Of a stretch of 64,000 bases of DNA, positions 27,591 to 40,183 are shown in pieces. The DNA is taken from assembly GCA_003427395.1 (NCBI GenBank), contig BFEA01000654.1, forward strand, positions 31,809 through 95,808, written 5' to 3'. Numbering within the stretch: position 1 is the stretch's first letter; the number at the start of each line of letters is the position of its first letter. The translations under genes were made by a program, and so were the position numbers. This stretch comes from Chara braunii. Taxonomy: Eukaryota > Streptophyta > Charophyceae > Charales > Characeae. The notes under the pieces are model-generated. The model was given only the letters and a program-made list of their open reading frames with translations. It was not told the origin of the DNA and searched no databases.

Positions 27591-29688
27591 CGACGAAGGC
27601 AATCCACCCTTGATAGGGGAGACTCTGCCAAAAGGGTCTACCTTTTTTTTGGGGCACTTGCCTAGAGGTAGGCTAAGGCTGAGTTAAGTAAAATGACTCT
27701 TGGTGAAATCATGATATGGAGATTACGCTTGATTTCGACTCATAGATTTGACTTGGGATTGACATGTCTTATGTTACAGGTTTTTTTTTACGTTTGACTT
27801 GAGTTCAGGACTAGATTCAGCTTGATCCTATAAGGATCGCCTTCTGTTACCACTGATAACATGTCAGTTGTCGATTCGTCGGTCTTCGACTCAACTCCAA
27901 TTCACCCTCAATACTCAAACTGAACGGGCCTGGTGATTTTTGTTGTTTTATTGAGGTTTTCACACGGACTTTTATTGAATGGCCATTTAACAAAGTTACT
28001 GAGTATTTAATTAAGGTTGGTTGGAGAAAGGTTGGGGGTTGCATGGCTAAAGCGAGGGGTATGAGTATAGAGAGTGGTTGAAGTTGACCTCGTGTAGTGC
28101 ATGGACTTTTGTTTGGCTCTTTGATGTGATTGCAGGTATGTTTGGGTGATTCAGACTTTGGATTGACTGTCTGCGATCATATACTCATATATATGATTGA
28201 GAGGAGTCTCACTGTAATTGTGAGAAGTGATCGTACATAAGCATAACCCTCTATATACGTGTAAATAAATGTGTCTTGAGTACTTCGCGCGGCCTACTAG
28301 GACCACGCGTAAGGGTTAAACAGATCGTGTGTTGAGAGAAGAGGGGAATCTTTTTTTTATCCTTTGCTTTTTAGAAGTTCTATAGTTGGATGTTGTAGTC
28401 TGTGGCAGCCGTCAAAGTCAAACCCCTTGACCATCTCCTCATGCCCTAGGTGAAGGAGCTGGTCTCCAGGGCCATAAGAGACGATTGCTACCACATGTAT
28501 GAACCTGTGTTACCGCCCACTCTCCGTAGGGTGCAGAAGAGGGTGTGGTTTTCAACCGCACTTGGCGGTTGTCCAGCGTGGAGAGATTAACCCTCAAGGC
28601 GCGTGTCAGCCGACACTTGAGTGTCGAATCTGACCCTCGAGATTAACAAGGACCGCATGGGTATGGGTACTACATAGTACGCCATCATTGCGACCACTTG
28701 CGTATGCTTGCATTGCGAGTCGATATGAATTAGCCCTGCGACCGCGCGGTTTTATACTAAGTCTCGCGTGAGTCGCCTATCTGATTTTCGCGTCAGAAGG
28801 TTATGGGATGGCTACTGAAGGGACTAGGAGTGTTGTCGCGTTGTTTGGCCGTTGTCGTTTTGTATATGTGTGAATATGCGTGCGTGTTTTTTATTTTTAT
28901 GTTCTTAGAGTGGTGTGCGCGTGGTGTGTGGGATACGTCCTAGTCGACCAACGCTGAGTCGTGCTGGGGACTTCAGCCCCCCAAGATGACAGTTCGCGTG
29001 CGGGTCCGATAGAGGCGTAATACCGCGGATACCCCTTATGCTACAGCGAACGAGAAAACGCCCTCGGCTGGTCGACCTCTGAGATTGCAACTGATCAACT
29101 TTTGTATTGTAGACTGGTAGCTCGGCGGGGATACACCCACCAAAGGGAGGTGACAGTTCCCGTAAGGTGGAGGTAAGTCATGCCTCGCGTAAGCCCTATC
29201 TTGGCGCAGGGGCTCGCAAGAGGTATGGCTGGCGCACTCGGCCGGAGTGGTTTATGGAAGCTCCATGTGTATGTTCCCGACGAGGATTTAGATTAACTCC
29301 TGCGTGACGCGATCGGGAGGGTCCCGCGCTGCCTTGTGCGGTGCCGGTCCGATGCGCTCCACAGTGGGTTTACCGTTCACTACCATGAACATCCCTAGTA
29401 ATCTGATGGCCTACAGGGAGAGCCATGTAGCAGCCATTTCGTTAAAATGAACATTTTTATTTTTCAAACAAAATTCAAACTCTGATTCTCACAATGATTT
29501 TGGTGACTTTTGAACTTTGACTTTTACTTTTTCATTCTATAAAAAATGTTAGGTTTTATGGTTTTGTTAGGTTTTTCACGAATTCTGTGTTCACTACCAT
29601 CACAACTAATCTGTTCTTTCCGACATAAACCAAAACGGACATTCTAAAAGTCAAGAAAGCGATCATACAAACTTACGTTTTTTTTTTT

Positions 29689-29690
<2 letters not shown>
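27591..29690. other. Non-coding stretch, nothing recognised
   Basis: About 2.1 kb with no supported gene. 28598-28625 contains a CGACACTTGAGTGTCG palindrome. Scattered short frames show no domain. The last part is A/T-rich and runs into the microsatellite before the gap. Confidence 0.4.
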
Positions 29691-29781
<91 letters not shown>

Positions 29782-30050
29782 NNNNNNNNNNNNNNNNNNN
29801 NNNNNNNNNNNNNNNNNNNNNNNNNNNNNNNNNNNNNNNNNNNNNNNNNNNNNNNNNNNNNNNNNNNNNNNNNNNNNNNNNNNNNNNNNNNNNNNNNNNN
29901 NNNNNNNNNNNNNNNNNNNNNNNNNNNNNNNNNNNNNNNNNNNNNNNNNNNNNNNNNNNNNNNNNNNNNNNNNNNNNNNNNNNNNNNNNNNNNNNNNNNN
30001 NNNNNNNNNNNNNNNNNNNNNNNNNNNNNNNNNNNNNNNNNNNNNNNNNN
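29691..30050. other. CT/TA microsatellite and scaffold gap
   Basis: (CT)n from about 29691 passes into (TA)n to 29781, then Ns fill 29782-30050. The gap edge coincides with the microsatellite, so the gap is probably an unresolved TA expansion or a satellite unit. Confidence 0.9.
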
Positions 30051-30051
30051 T

Positions 30052-30625
30052 GATTACACTGTAAATGATAATCTACCTTAACCAAAATCAAAGTAGACTA
30101 TCATTTACCCACACCAGATGAAAAACTCTGCAGACTATCGGTTCACACCCCATCACAAGCCAGCAAAACATCCACGAAACAAAGAAAGGTCTGTCACAGC
30201 CAAAAAATACACTCCAGACACGCCGCTGGCACTAGATGCACAGCATGGCCGCCTAGTAACGGCCCCGACCACTGCCACTCGACCTGACCAGAAAAAACCG
30301 TAGCAGGAAGCTAGCGAAGTCGTAACATATATCGTCACAAACAGAACTGTCCGGTAAACCGTAGGCAGAGAGAGAGAAGAGGGCAACAAACGAGGGGCTG
30401 TGTGAAACTGTTTCGTCGGAGCTTCACCGACTCATCAGGAGGCTGAACCCTCAACAGTCTGCAGAATCCCCTCACTGATAATACTGTAAATGATAATCTT
30501 CATTAACCAAAATCAAAGTAGACTATCACTCACTCACGCCAGATGAAAAACTTTGCAAACTGTCGGTTCACACCCCATCACAAGCCAGCAAAACATCCAC
30601 GAAACAAAGAAAGGTCTGTCACAGC

Positions 30626-30627
<2 letters not shown>
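30052..30627 (+). repeat. 425-bp satellite, one full unit and one truncated unit
   Basis: A unit begins GATTACACTGTAAATGATAA at 30052 and the next at 30477, giving a period of 425. Internal landmarks are CAAAGTAGACTATCACTCAC, CATCCACGAAACAAAGAAAG, GTCTGTCACAGCC and GTCGGAGTTTCACCGAC. The second unit is cut at 30627, right after GTCTGTCACAGCC, by a TA microsatellite. Confidence 0.85.
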
Positions 30628-30660
<33 letters not shown>

Positions 30661-30662
<2 letters not shown>

Positions 30663-31370
30663 GGGGTGACCAGCCCGTACGTACGCAGGTCCCCAGGCAG
30701 ACCTCCGTACGTACAGGTGTTCGAGGTCCCGTACGGGGTCCGAACCCGACGGCGTTCTTAATGTTTTTTTTCTAAGTTCTCTATGACGTGAGGTACATGC
30801 CTGTAAATATTCAAGTCATTTGGCTAAGAATTACAAATCGCCAAATATGGCGGTGTCAAAACGTACTCGCCCACGTATTTTTTCATTTTGTACTTTTTGT
30901 TTTCACTTTAGTTCATGGTCGAAACAATTGTATTATTTCTTGAAACTTTTTTAGTAAGTTTTGTATTATGTGAAGTACACATCTGTAAATTTTAAGGGCA
31001 CTTACTTATGCAAAAAAAAAATGAAAAATCGCCAAAGATGGTGGTGTCGAAAACATGTTTGCGCATTCACTAAATTTAATTCTCTTTTTATTTTTATTTA
31101 TTTTTATTATTAGTATTTGTTTTCCATATTTTATTTGTATTTCAAATTTGGTACGGAATTCGGATGTAATTCTTTGTCAAATCTTGTTTAATTTATTTTT
31201 TTTCATAACATATATTTTTTTCATATTTTGTTGATGACTGATTTTTTTTTATTTTATTTTTTTTTTGTCCGCGTTCGGCCCGAACGGCCGAACGCATCCC
31301 CAAGGGGTCCCATACGTTCGGGCGTTCAGGTTCGGGTGTTCGGCCCGTCCCAAACTCCGGTTATCCTGTA
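30661..31370. mobile_element. GTAC-rich foldback element, copy 1 (nested in TA repeat)
   Basis: The left end, GGTGACCAGCCCGTACGTACG, matches copy 3. The right end is rich in CGTTCGG words and ends CCGGTTATCCTGTA. Two internal copies of AAATCGCCAAAKATGGYGGTGT lie near 30835 and 31025. It is flanked on both sides by TATATA tracts, so the target duplication cannot be read. Confidence 0.65.
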
Positions 31371-31478
31371 TATATATATATGAGTCGGTGAAACTCCGAC
31401 TTAACAGTTTGTCACAGCCCCTCGTTTGTTGTCCTCTTCTCTCTCTCTGCCTACGGTTTACCGGGCAGTTCTGTTTGT

Positions 31479-31514
<36 letters not shown>

Positions 31515-31566
31515 TGCTTTATTATCATCATAAGATGTTGGGTGTTTGATTATTATATATATATAT
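31371..31566 (-). repeat. Inverted satellite fragment and TA microsatellite
   Basis: 31381-31482 is the reverse complement of the end of the 425-bp unit (GAGTCGGTGAAACTCCGAC to TTCTGTTTGTGAC). It is followed by (TA)n, a short unique stretch and another (TA)n. Confidence 0.7.
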
Positions 31567-32316
31567 ACAGAGTTGCCTGGCCGAACGTACGGAGGCCCCT
31601 AAGCTGACCCCCGGACGTTCGGGCGTTCGGGTCCCTGTACGGGGCCCAAGCTCGAAGGGGTTCGGCCCCGCAACAAATTATTTTGGTACCAAAACATTAT
31701 TATTTTTTTCTGATTTTTTTTTGTGAGTTCTCTGTTATGTAAGCTACATTTTTCTTAATTTTGAAGTCATTATGTGGGGCCAAACATTTTTCTTAATTTT
31801 GAAGTCATTACTAATTTGTTTTTTTCCTCTTTTCACTTTTTGTTTTCCTTTTATTTCGGGGCCTGAAAACATTTCTTATTTTTTCAAACTTTATTTGCAG
31901 GTTCTCTATTATGTAAGATACATATGTATAAAATTTCATGGCATTTGACAAAGCCAAAACAAAATAAAAAATCGCCAAAGATAGCGGTGTCAAAAGCTTG
32001 CTCGACCACGCAATAATTTCGTTCTCGTTTTATTTTTTCTTATTTTCATTAATATTATTTATATTTCGTATTTGATTTTTAGTTCAAATTTGGTAAGGAA
32101 TTTGGATGTACTGTTGAGGCAAATGTTGTTTAGTTTATTCTTCTGCATGACATATTTTGTTTTCAGAATTTTTGGAAACTTTTTTTGTTTGTTTTTTTTT
32201 TTTTTTTTTTTTGGTTCCGCGTTCAACCGAACGTCCGAACGCGTCGAGAGAGGGTCCCAAACGTTCGGGCGTTCGGGTTCGGGTGTTCAGCCCGTCCCAA
32301 ACACCGGCAACCCTGT
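31567..32316. mobile_element. GTAC-rich foldback element, copy 2
   Basis: Left end ACAGAGTTGCCTGGCCGAACG. The reverse complement of the right end, ACAGGGTTGCCGGTG, matches it for the first ten or so bases, so the element has terminal inverted repeats. The interior shares AAAATCGCCAAAGATAGCGG and the T-rich half with copies 1 and 3. TA tracts or satellite pieces flank it. Confidence 0.7.
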
Positions 32317-32367
32317 ATATCTCTTCTCCCTCTCTGCCTACGGTTTACCGGACAGTTCTATTTGACG

Positions 32368-32435
<68 letters not shown>
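32317..32435 (-). repeat. Inverted satellite scrap and long TA microsatellite
   Basis: 32321-32370 matches the reverse complement of the satellite (CTGCCTACGGTTTACCGGAC). It is followed by about 65 bases of (TA)n with one TG interruption. Confidence 0.7.
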
Positions 32436-32439
<4 letters not shown>

Positions 32440-33206
32440 GGTTACCAGCCCGTACGTACGGAGGCCCTCAGGCCAACCTCCGTACGTTCGGGAGTTCGAA
32501 GTCCCGTTCGGGGGCCGAAGCCCTCCGAACCTGAAGAGGTTCGGACGCCGCCAAAAAATATTTCGGGGCCTACAAATTAATATTTTTACTTACGTTTTTT
32601 TTTGTGAGTTCCCTATGATGTCAGGTAGATGCCTCTTTGTTTAGAGATCATTTTGCTTGGCCAAAAACAAAAGAAAAATCGCCAAAGATTGCGGTGTCAA
32701 AACGTGCTCACCCATTCACTATTTTGTTTTTCCTCCCTTTTCTCTTTCTGTTCTTACTTTGTTTCGGGGCGTACACAATTTTATTATTTTTTTATATTTT
32801 TTTAATGAGTTGTGTATCATGTCAGATACACATATATGAATTTTCAGGGAATTTGACTAAGCTAAAACAAAATGAAAAATATCCAAAGATGGAGGTGTTT
32901 AAAACGTGCCCATCCGCACAATCATTTTAATTCTCTCCTGAAATTAATTATTTCTATAATTTTTTTTTGTTTTCCGTATTTTATTTTTATTTCAAATTTG
33001 GTAACGAATTTAAATGTGACTCGGAGGCAAATGTTTTTCAGCTTATCTTTCTGCATAACATATAGGTTCTTCAGATGTTTTGGACGACTTTGTTTTTTTT
33101 TTTTTTTTTTGGGTCCGAGTTCGGCCTGAACGTCTAAAGGGGGCCCCGGACGTTCGGGCATTCGGGTTCGGGCGTTTGGCCCGTCCCGAACACCGACAAC
33201 CTTGTA
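32436..33206. mobile_element. GTAC-rich foldback element, copy 3
   Basis: Left end ACATGGTTACCAGCCCGTACG; the right end reverse complement starts ACAAGGTTGTCGGTG. The interior has AAAATCGCCAAAGATTGCGG and the T-rich segment with GGCAAATGTTTTTCAGC. Flanked by TA tracts. Same family as the copies at 5.4 and 50.8 kb, whose target duplications are readable. Confidence 0.7.
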
Positions 33207-33208
33207 TA

Positions 33209-33260
<52 letters not shown>

Positions 33261-34402
33261 CACAAACAGAACTGCCCAGTAAGCCGTAGTCAGAGAGAGA
33301 GAAGCGGACAACAAACGAGGGGCTGTGACAAACTGTTTCGTCGGAGTTTCACTGACTCATCAGGAGGCTGAACCCTCAACGGTCTGCAGAATCCCCTCAT
33401 TGATTACACTGTAAATGATAATCTACCTTAACCAAAATCAAAGTAGACTATCACTCACCCACACCGGATGGAAAACTCTACACACTTTCGGTTCACACCC
33501 CATCACAAGCCACCAAAACATCCACGAAACAAAGAAAGGTCTGTCACAGCCAAAAAATACACTCTAGACACGCCGCTGGCACTAGAGGCACAACATGGCC
33601 GCCTAGTAACGGCCCCGACCACTGCCGCTCGACGTGACCGGAAAAAACCGTAGCAGGAAGCTAGCGAAGTCGTACCATATATCATCACAAACAGAACTGC
33701 CCGGTAAACCGTAGGCAGAGAGAGAGAAGAGGACAACAAACGAGGGGTTGTGACAAACTGTTTCGTCATAGTTTCACCGACTCATCAGGAGGTTGAACCC
33801 TCAACAGTCTGCAAAATCCCCTCACTGATTACACTGTAAATGAAAATCTACCTTAACCAAAATCAAAGTAGACTATCACTCACCCACACCAGATGGAAAA
33901 CTCTACAGACCGTCGGTTTACGCCCCATCACAAGCGAGCAAAACATCCACGAAACAAAGAAAGGTCTGTCAGAGCCAAAAAATACACTCCAGACATGCTG
34001 GTGGCACTAGAGGGACAGCATGGTCGCCTAGTAATGACCCCGACCACTGTCGCTCGACCTAATCGGAAAAAACCGTAACAGGAAGCTAGCGAAGTCGTAG
34101 CATATATCGTCACAAACAGAACTGTCCGGTAAACCATAGGCAGAGAGAGAGAAGAGGACAACAAACGAGGGGCTGTGACAAACTGTTTCGTCGGAGTTTC
34201 ACCGACTCACCAGGAGGCTGAACCCTTAACAATCTGCAGAATCCCCCCAACTGATTACACTGTAAATGATAATCTACCTTAACCAAAATCAAAGTAGACT
34301 ATCACTCACCCATACTAGATGGAAAACTCCACAGACTGTAGGTTCACACCCCATCACAAGCCAACAAAACATGCACGAAACAAAGAAAGGTCTGTCACAG
34401 TC

Positions 34403-34440
<38 letters not shown>
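33207..34440 (+). repeat. 425-bp satellite, partial unit, two full units, partial unit
   Basis: After a TA tract the satellite resumes at about 33257 (GTCACAAACAGAACTGCC). Full units start at 33402 and 33827, and a third at 34253, giving lengths of 425 and 426. The last unit is cut near 34403, again just after GTCTGTCACAG, and passes into (TA)n to 34440. Confidence 0.85.
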
Positions 34441-34442
<2 letters not shown>

Positions 34443-35913
34443 ATCAAGCACCCAACATTTGATGATGATAATAGCGCAAACAATAATCAAGGCAACCCAA
34501 TTATGACTTAGGAAAATTCGAGAAACATGTTCATACCTAATAAGAAAAACCAGTACCCTCTCTTTCTCCAATTCTCAAACCTCTACTATTTAGATCATGG
34601 AAACGAGCTTTCATAGATTAGCATGATTCCTATTTCTATCTACATATTTCCATCTTACGAACAGTGTGGCGCGCATAGAATAATTGACGAAAACCACTGA
34701 ACGGCACCCTTACGTATTTCCGTTCTCTCTGAAAAAGGAACTAAATGATGGCAACACACCGCACATATATATGTATATATTACTTGAAGATATTGATATA
34801 CATGTAATTCTTACTATTATCAACAAAGGGCCTCAGACTAATTAATTTGGTAACCCCCTTGGTATCTAACGTGTGAGAGTATCGTGTTGAAAGCATCCTA
34901 GGACCGAAAAATCTCTCTAGACTGCCATATATTCTACCATATAGATACGTTAGTTAGTAACATTCAAGGTGGAATTCACCAGTAATTCTAAGAGAGTCTC
35001 TTGCAGATAATCTCCTCGATCATCGGTTAGTATTTAATTTATTTTTATTTTTATTTTTATTTTTATTTTTTATTATTTTTTTAATTTTTTTATTATAACT
35101 TTTTATTTTGTATTTTCAATTTTGTATTTTGTATGTTGTATTTTTTTGCTCCTTGATGTTATGTATAATACAACCAAAAGAACAAAGCTCCCAAATCTAC
35201 TTCCTTCCATAGACATCTCATACGTCTCTTTTTTTGCTAAACGGGAAACGAACGAAAGTCAATCACTACCTCTTGTTCTTACAAAAAGCCTGTGGACAAC
35301 ATCTTGGGTGATTGCTGGAAACGTAGGTGGTCAAGTTGTGTTGTTACGCTACCCCTGCCTTGGATCTCCACTCAGGATCTGATTACATGTACCATCGCAG
35401 CCCATATGGTACATAAAACATACTATTACGAAAAGTGATTTGCCACAAATGACATAAACACACATAAGCACACACACACACACATACACACACACACACA
35501 AACACAAACACACTCACACACACCACACACACACAATCATACACTCCCACAGACACATGTACACATACACACGGATCCCCAGTGGCTGCTAGCCTGCTAT
35601 CTCTCCTCCTCATCTTGTCTTAGTCATCACCAGTCTGCCAGACACAACCTTTGACCTCTGCGCAGAATGCTGTGAATTTACAAAAGATTAGTCACTCGCA
35701 CCTGTAGCATCCACGACCTCCGACCTCCGCAAAAAATGCCCCTCAAGATTAGTTCCTTGCACCCTGAGCATCATGTTGAAGATGAGGATGCGCTGTATAA
35801 TAATCAAATCGAGCGACGAATATGGCATGAGCCCAAATCCTTGTGAAATCTGACGAAGGAGGTGGAGGCGGCGGCCAGGCTACATGGGGGCCACAGGCGA
35901 GGAGGGAGGATGA

Positions 35914-35962
<49 letters not shown>

Positions 35963-36112
35963 GGTATACTTTGTGAAAGAGTTGGTTCAAGGGGAGCTCA
36001 TTCAATAATATTTCGTAATGCTCTGCAACTAAATGTGAAAGCTATGATATATTCTCATCAACAAAGAGAGAGAGAGAGTTAGACGATGGGCAGGAGGAGG
36101 CGCTTGCTGCTT
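34441..36112. other. Non-coding; ATTTTT tract, CA and GA microsatellites
   Basis: 35036-35130 is built of TTTTTA words. 35457-35535 is a (CA)n microsatellite. 35921-35955 is (GA)n, with a second short GA run near 36063-36078. Frames of 60-90 codons here are compositional and no gene is supported. Confidence 0.55.
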
Positions 36113-36922
36113 GCTGCGCATACTACTCCTCCCTGTTCCTCCCTCTGTGGTGGAAGGCGATGGTGGAAGTGGAAGACCTGCTTCCGAGGACGGGAGGTCG
36201 ATCCGAAAGGGCAATGACCGTGGCAGCAACTTGAAACTAAGACTGCCTATGCAAAATGGCGGCAGAAAAATCCTCGCCAATCTTTCCAAAAACAAACAAA
36301 GAAATAAACAAACTACGTTTTCCGGCGCCCAATTGCTAATGAAAAAAAATAGGGTCCTGTTTTTTTTGGGCGGCCCAGGGCGTGAATAAACGGTCTTGGC
36401 AGCCAAAAACAAATTGGTTGTTGGCCAAGGGCCCGGCCACCCGGACGGGTTCCCGGACAGTGGTACTGCACAAACGACCCCGAACGGCCTTCATCCCTGT
36501 TCGCTGGTCCGGATCGCTACTATGGTCGAAACACAACCCGATTTTGCCTGCAGGTCTCTGATGCATACAGAGTATTATAGACCGATAAATTGCGATAATA
36601 CACAAGCTGATGTTGCCTCTCTATCAAGGGTATGGCAAATCAAAGGGCGAATTGTGGAAGTGGTTCTAGTACTCATTGAGTGGTGAATGGAAGATATATA
36701 TTTGCAGGTTACTCGTGAGTATGCTTCGTCCAGCTTGCCACAGCCTTGCTGCGTTGATATTCCATTCCTCCCGGGCGACGCTCGACTGTACTTTCATCAA
36801 GATAGATGGTTAAACTTTAGAAAAGGGATGGCTCAATCCTGAGGAGCAAATGGAGGGATAGCATATGCTAGCTGTTTTGATTTGTTCTTGAGTTTTCAGT
36901 CGAATTCCACCAACCTAAGCAG
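36113..36922 (+). repeat. Dispersed ~800-bp repeat, copy 1
   Basis: Matches 39313-40113 over nearly its whole length, including CTCCCTCTGTGGTGG near the start, GACCTGCTTCCGAGGACGGG, GGCGGCCCAGGGCGTGAATA, and the end CCACCAACCTAAG. Several frames in the two copies are similar only because the DNA is; frameshifts differ between copies, so I do not call a protein. Confidence 0.8.
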
Positions 36923-37092
36923 GGTAGTGGTTCCGCTCGAATGATGGTTGCTGGACCCGTTTTTCCAGCGGGTGCAGCTCCCCACCAATAGAAAGGAGCC
37001 ATTACAACACCAGCCTAGGTTGACAGGGTTGGTGTGTCTGTACCTGCACCTTTCCAAAGTGGGCTGCCACTTTTGCTACCGGCCCAGGCCAG
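36826..37092 (+). repeat. SINE-like or LINE-tail repeat, copy 1
   Basis: GATGGCTCAATCCTGAGGAG through CCAGCGGGTGCAGCTCCCCA to TACCGGCCCAGGCCAGTA is repeated closely at 42665-42935, and partly at 40017-40113, 42455-42510, 42555-42615 and near 47350-47430. Other fragments (for example 50306-50358) keep only the CAGCxxGTGCxGCTCCCCAC box. Overlap with the 800-bp repeat suggests nested or chained elements. Confidence 0.7.
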
Positions 37093-38878
37093 TACTCTAC
37101 TTCGGGTGACCTGGTCATCGAATCCTCACAGTGCCTCAATCCTGCTGACTCTGGGCGTCGTTAGACACTCCTCGGGGACGCCAAATCCCCAAGGAATCGT
37201 ACATTCCACCTATCCTCGGGGATGCAATCCAAAAAAAAAAATGAAAACGCTCGTAAGGAAATTCCTCAGGCAATAGGAATTTCCCCAACCATTTCTTCCT
37301 TGTGCCGAAGGGAGTTCAAGGAACCTCGCGAGGTCCCTTGTGCACAAGGAATCTGCGTTTCACGGAGAGGAGAGAGCACACGGGAAGATAGGCGTTACAA
37401 CCGAAAATCTGGATCGTAGCGGCACCCTACTGGCTGACGGCCTGAAACACAACTGTTTTTTTTTCCTTTTATTTTCTTTTTTGTTTTTGACATCGGTCTT
37501 AGGAACTATCCTGAGGCGACGTCCCCGAGGACTGGTGGAACAAAGGGCCCAAATTTCCTTTTGAGCCATTAAGAATCTTTCCTTTTGCACGAGGATTTCA
37601 ATAGGCATGTCTAACGACGCCATCTGTCATGGTTCTGGGATTGCAGGCTTGCACTTGATGTTTAACAAAAGCAACCGTTCATTCGATAGTGACATGAGGC
37701 TACGTTGACAATTCTGCCTTTCAAGGCTCGCAAGCTTGCAACTGCACCTTTCCAAAGTGGCATGGCTTGCATGCTCGAACCAAGCGAGGTGACAACTCTG
37801 TGTTGATGCGAGGCGACGGACTGCCCACATCGGGAGAAAGAGAGGGAGCAATTGTGTGGGTGTGGGATGAGGTTTTTTCCATTGTCCCTTTCTTTCCTTT
37901 GTTCATCTGTATAATTTTGGATCCGAAAATGGTCGGTTTTATCACAGTCTTTTTTGGATTTTTCTTGTAAATCGCCTCGGATTTTCCTTGTCATTTTTAC
38001 TTCGTATGCATGCATGGAATGAATGTGAATCCCCTTTTACTAGCGATCTTTTTGGATTTCAAATCTTATTTTGTGATGTCCGTTTCGACTCTATCTACTG
38101 TTCGCTTGCGATTGAAAATGCTCGATTACGGATGTTTTGGTTTAGTCGTTAACTTTCGATCACTAAGAGTGTCGTGAGAAGTTGATTGTCATGTCCCCTC
38201 CTTGCCCCCCCCCCCCCCTCCTTTTTTATCGTGTGTATGATATGTAACGATCGGATCTCACCCGACGTAGTAGGGATATGATATTTGAATACATGTTGAA
38301 CGCGATCGGCCCACTGAACCAATTTGTTGTTTCTCATGTGCATGCTCGCGTACGACCGCGATCTCGAGGAAACCGAGTCGCCGCGTACGCGCTTGTCTGC
38401 GTGAGTCAACCTTGGACCATATACAAGGATATAGGGGACCGAGCTATTCAAACAAATATGGCTGCGGAATTTTCCTCTTGGATGTCCGATCGTGAGAGTC
38501 TGAGGAATCCGGAATACCTCGAAAAGGGACTTTCACTGTGCCATAACTAACGATCCTAGGGGCCCCGACTACCCGGATACTTATAACACGCAATATTTCA
38601 TATCTCCCGGCTTCGTCATTATTACCACCAGTTTCCCTCCCTTTCACCTCCTCCTTCTATATCACCAACTCACGGTGGTGCCGTGGAATTCCATACCCCG
38701 TTATTGGCCCCTCACACCATGCAACAAGTGTCCGCGGCACCAGGCCTATCGAGCCTCGGAAATCGCTCGGCGAGCCCGAACCGAGGTCGAGCGGCGTCGA
38801 CAACTGGTTGAACCGCCCGACCAGCCCCGAAGGTGAAACCATTCAACCAGTGAAGATGGTGATTCCCATCTTTCAGGC
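37093..38878. other. Non-coding stretch, no gene supported
   Basis: Mixed sequence with poly-A (37230-37240), T-rich (37455-37490) and C-rich (38206-38220) runs. Short frames of 60-117 codons lack recognisable domains or conserved neighbours. Confidence 0.4.
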
Positions 38879-39100
38879 TTGACAATTGAGTTTGTTGGCA
38901 GGGGCAACGTTGTTGGGATTTTGTTCGAGAATGCAAGAGCGTTTAGATCTGTTGGTGCTGTGATTGTGGAAAAGTACCCTGGGATCTTTAGTCTGAGATG
39001 CACTATGCATGCCATCTGCCTTATGCTGCACGACATCCGCAGCTTCCCTTTTGTGCACAAGCCCCGAGAGATGGTCTACCCTCCGTCTTACGAAAATTAA
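38879..39100 (+). pseudogene. hAT-type transposase fragment
   Basis: The frame reads TIEFVGRGNVVGILFENARA, then VIVEKYPGIFSLRCTMHAIC, then LMLHDI. hAT transposases and related DUF659 proteins have a comparable stretch: a xNVVxxVxDNAxN box, then EKYPxI, then xCxxHxxNLxLxDI. Here the catalytic-region Asp of DNA is replaced (FENAR) and only about 60 residues remain, with no catalytic remainder nearby. This is a relic. Similarity is judged from memory of the family. Confidence 0.55.
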
Positions 39101-39161
39101 AAGTGCCAAATACGACCTGCGCACACCCTCTTGCGCTTATACCCCCAAAACTTGCCACATG

Positions 39162-40113
39162 AGATCTCAGTTTCAACCTGGGACTCCACCCCCACTTTCC
39201 TAAAATCCTTGGCACACCCCTTTTCGCACTTCCAGGCCCCCATCCCACTCCGATCAGGAAGTCGCGCCGGGCGTGAGGTTAGGGCATCACATTGTCGCGC
39301 ACACTGCTCCTCGCTGCTTGCTTTGCGCACTGCTCCTCCCTCTGTGGTGGCAGGCGGTGGCGGAAGTGCAAGACCTGCTTCCGAGGACGGGAGGTCGACC
39401 CGAAAGGGCGATGGCCGCCGCAGCAATTTGAAATTGAGACTGCCTATGCAAAATGGCGCCCGCAAAAATCCCCGCCAACCTTTCCAAAAACAAATAAAGA
39501 AACAAACAAACTACTTTTTCCCGGGCCCTGCGGTTCCAAGTTGCTAATGAAAAAAAATAGGGTCCTATTTTTTTTTGGCGGCCCAGGGCGTGAATAAACG
39601 CTCTTGGCAGCCAAAAACAAATTGGCTGTTGGCCAGGGGCCGGCCACCCGGGCAGGATCCCGGACAGTGGTACTGGACACAGGACCCCAAACGGCCTGGA
39701 TTTTTGTCCGGAGGTCCGGATCGCTCCTATGTTCGAAACACAACCCGATTTTACCTGCAGGTCTCTGGTGCATACAGACCGATAAATTGCGATAATACAC
39801 AAGCTGATGTTGCCTCTCTATAGAGGGTATGGCAAGTTAAAGGGCGGACTGTGGAAGTGGTTCTAGTACTCATTGAGTGGTGAATGGAAGATATATATTT
39901 GCAGGTTACTCGTGAATATGCTTCGTCGAGCTTGCCACAGCCTTGCTGCGTTGATATTCCAGTCCTCCCGGGGGACGCTCGGCTGTACTTTCATCAAGAT
40001 AGATGGTTTAGAGAAGGGATGGCTCAATCCTTAGGAGAAAATGGAGGGATAGCAAATGCCAGCTGTTTTGATTTGTTCTTGAGTTTTCAGTTGAGTTCCA
40101 CCAACCTAAGTCA
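39162..40113 (+). repeat. Dispersed repeat, copy 2 (longer form)
   Basis: 39313-40113 duplicates 36113-36922. The preceding 39162-39249 (AAAATCCTTGGCACACCCC, CCCATCCCACTC) matches the last 91 bases of the window (63910-64000), so the complete repeat is at least 950 bp and the window ends inside another copy. Confidence 0.8.
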
Positions 40114-40147
40114 AGAATCAAGATAGATGGTTTAGAGAAGGGATGAC

Positions 40148-40151
<4 letters not shown>

Positions 40152-40183
<32 letters not shown>

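Noticed and set aside
30118-34078. 61-codon ORFs repeated in every 425-bp unit
   Set aside because: They repeat because the satellite repeats; units carry no sign of codon-level conservation and the frame has no recognisable product.
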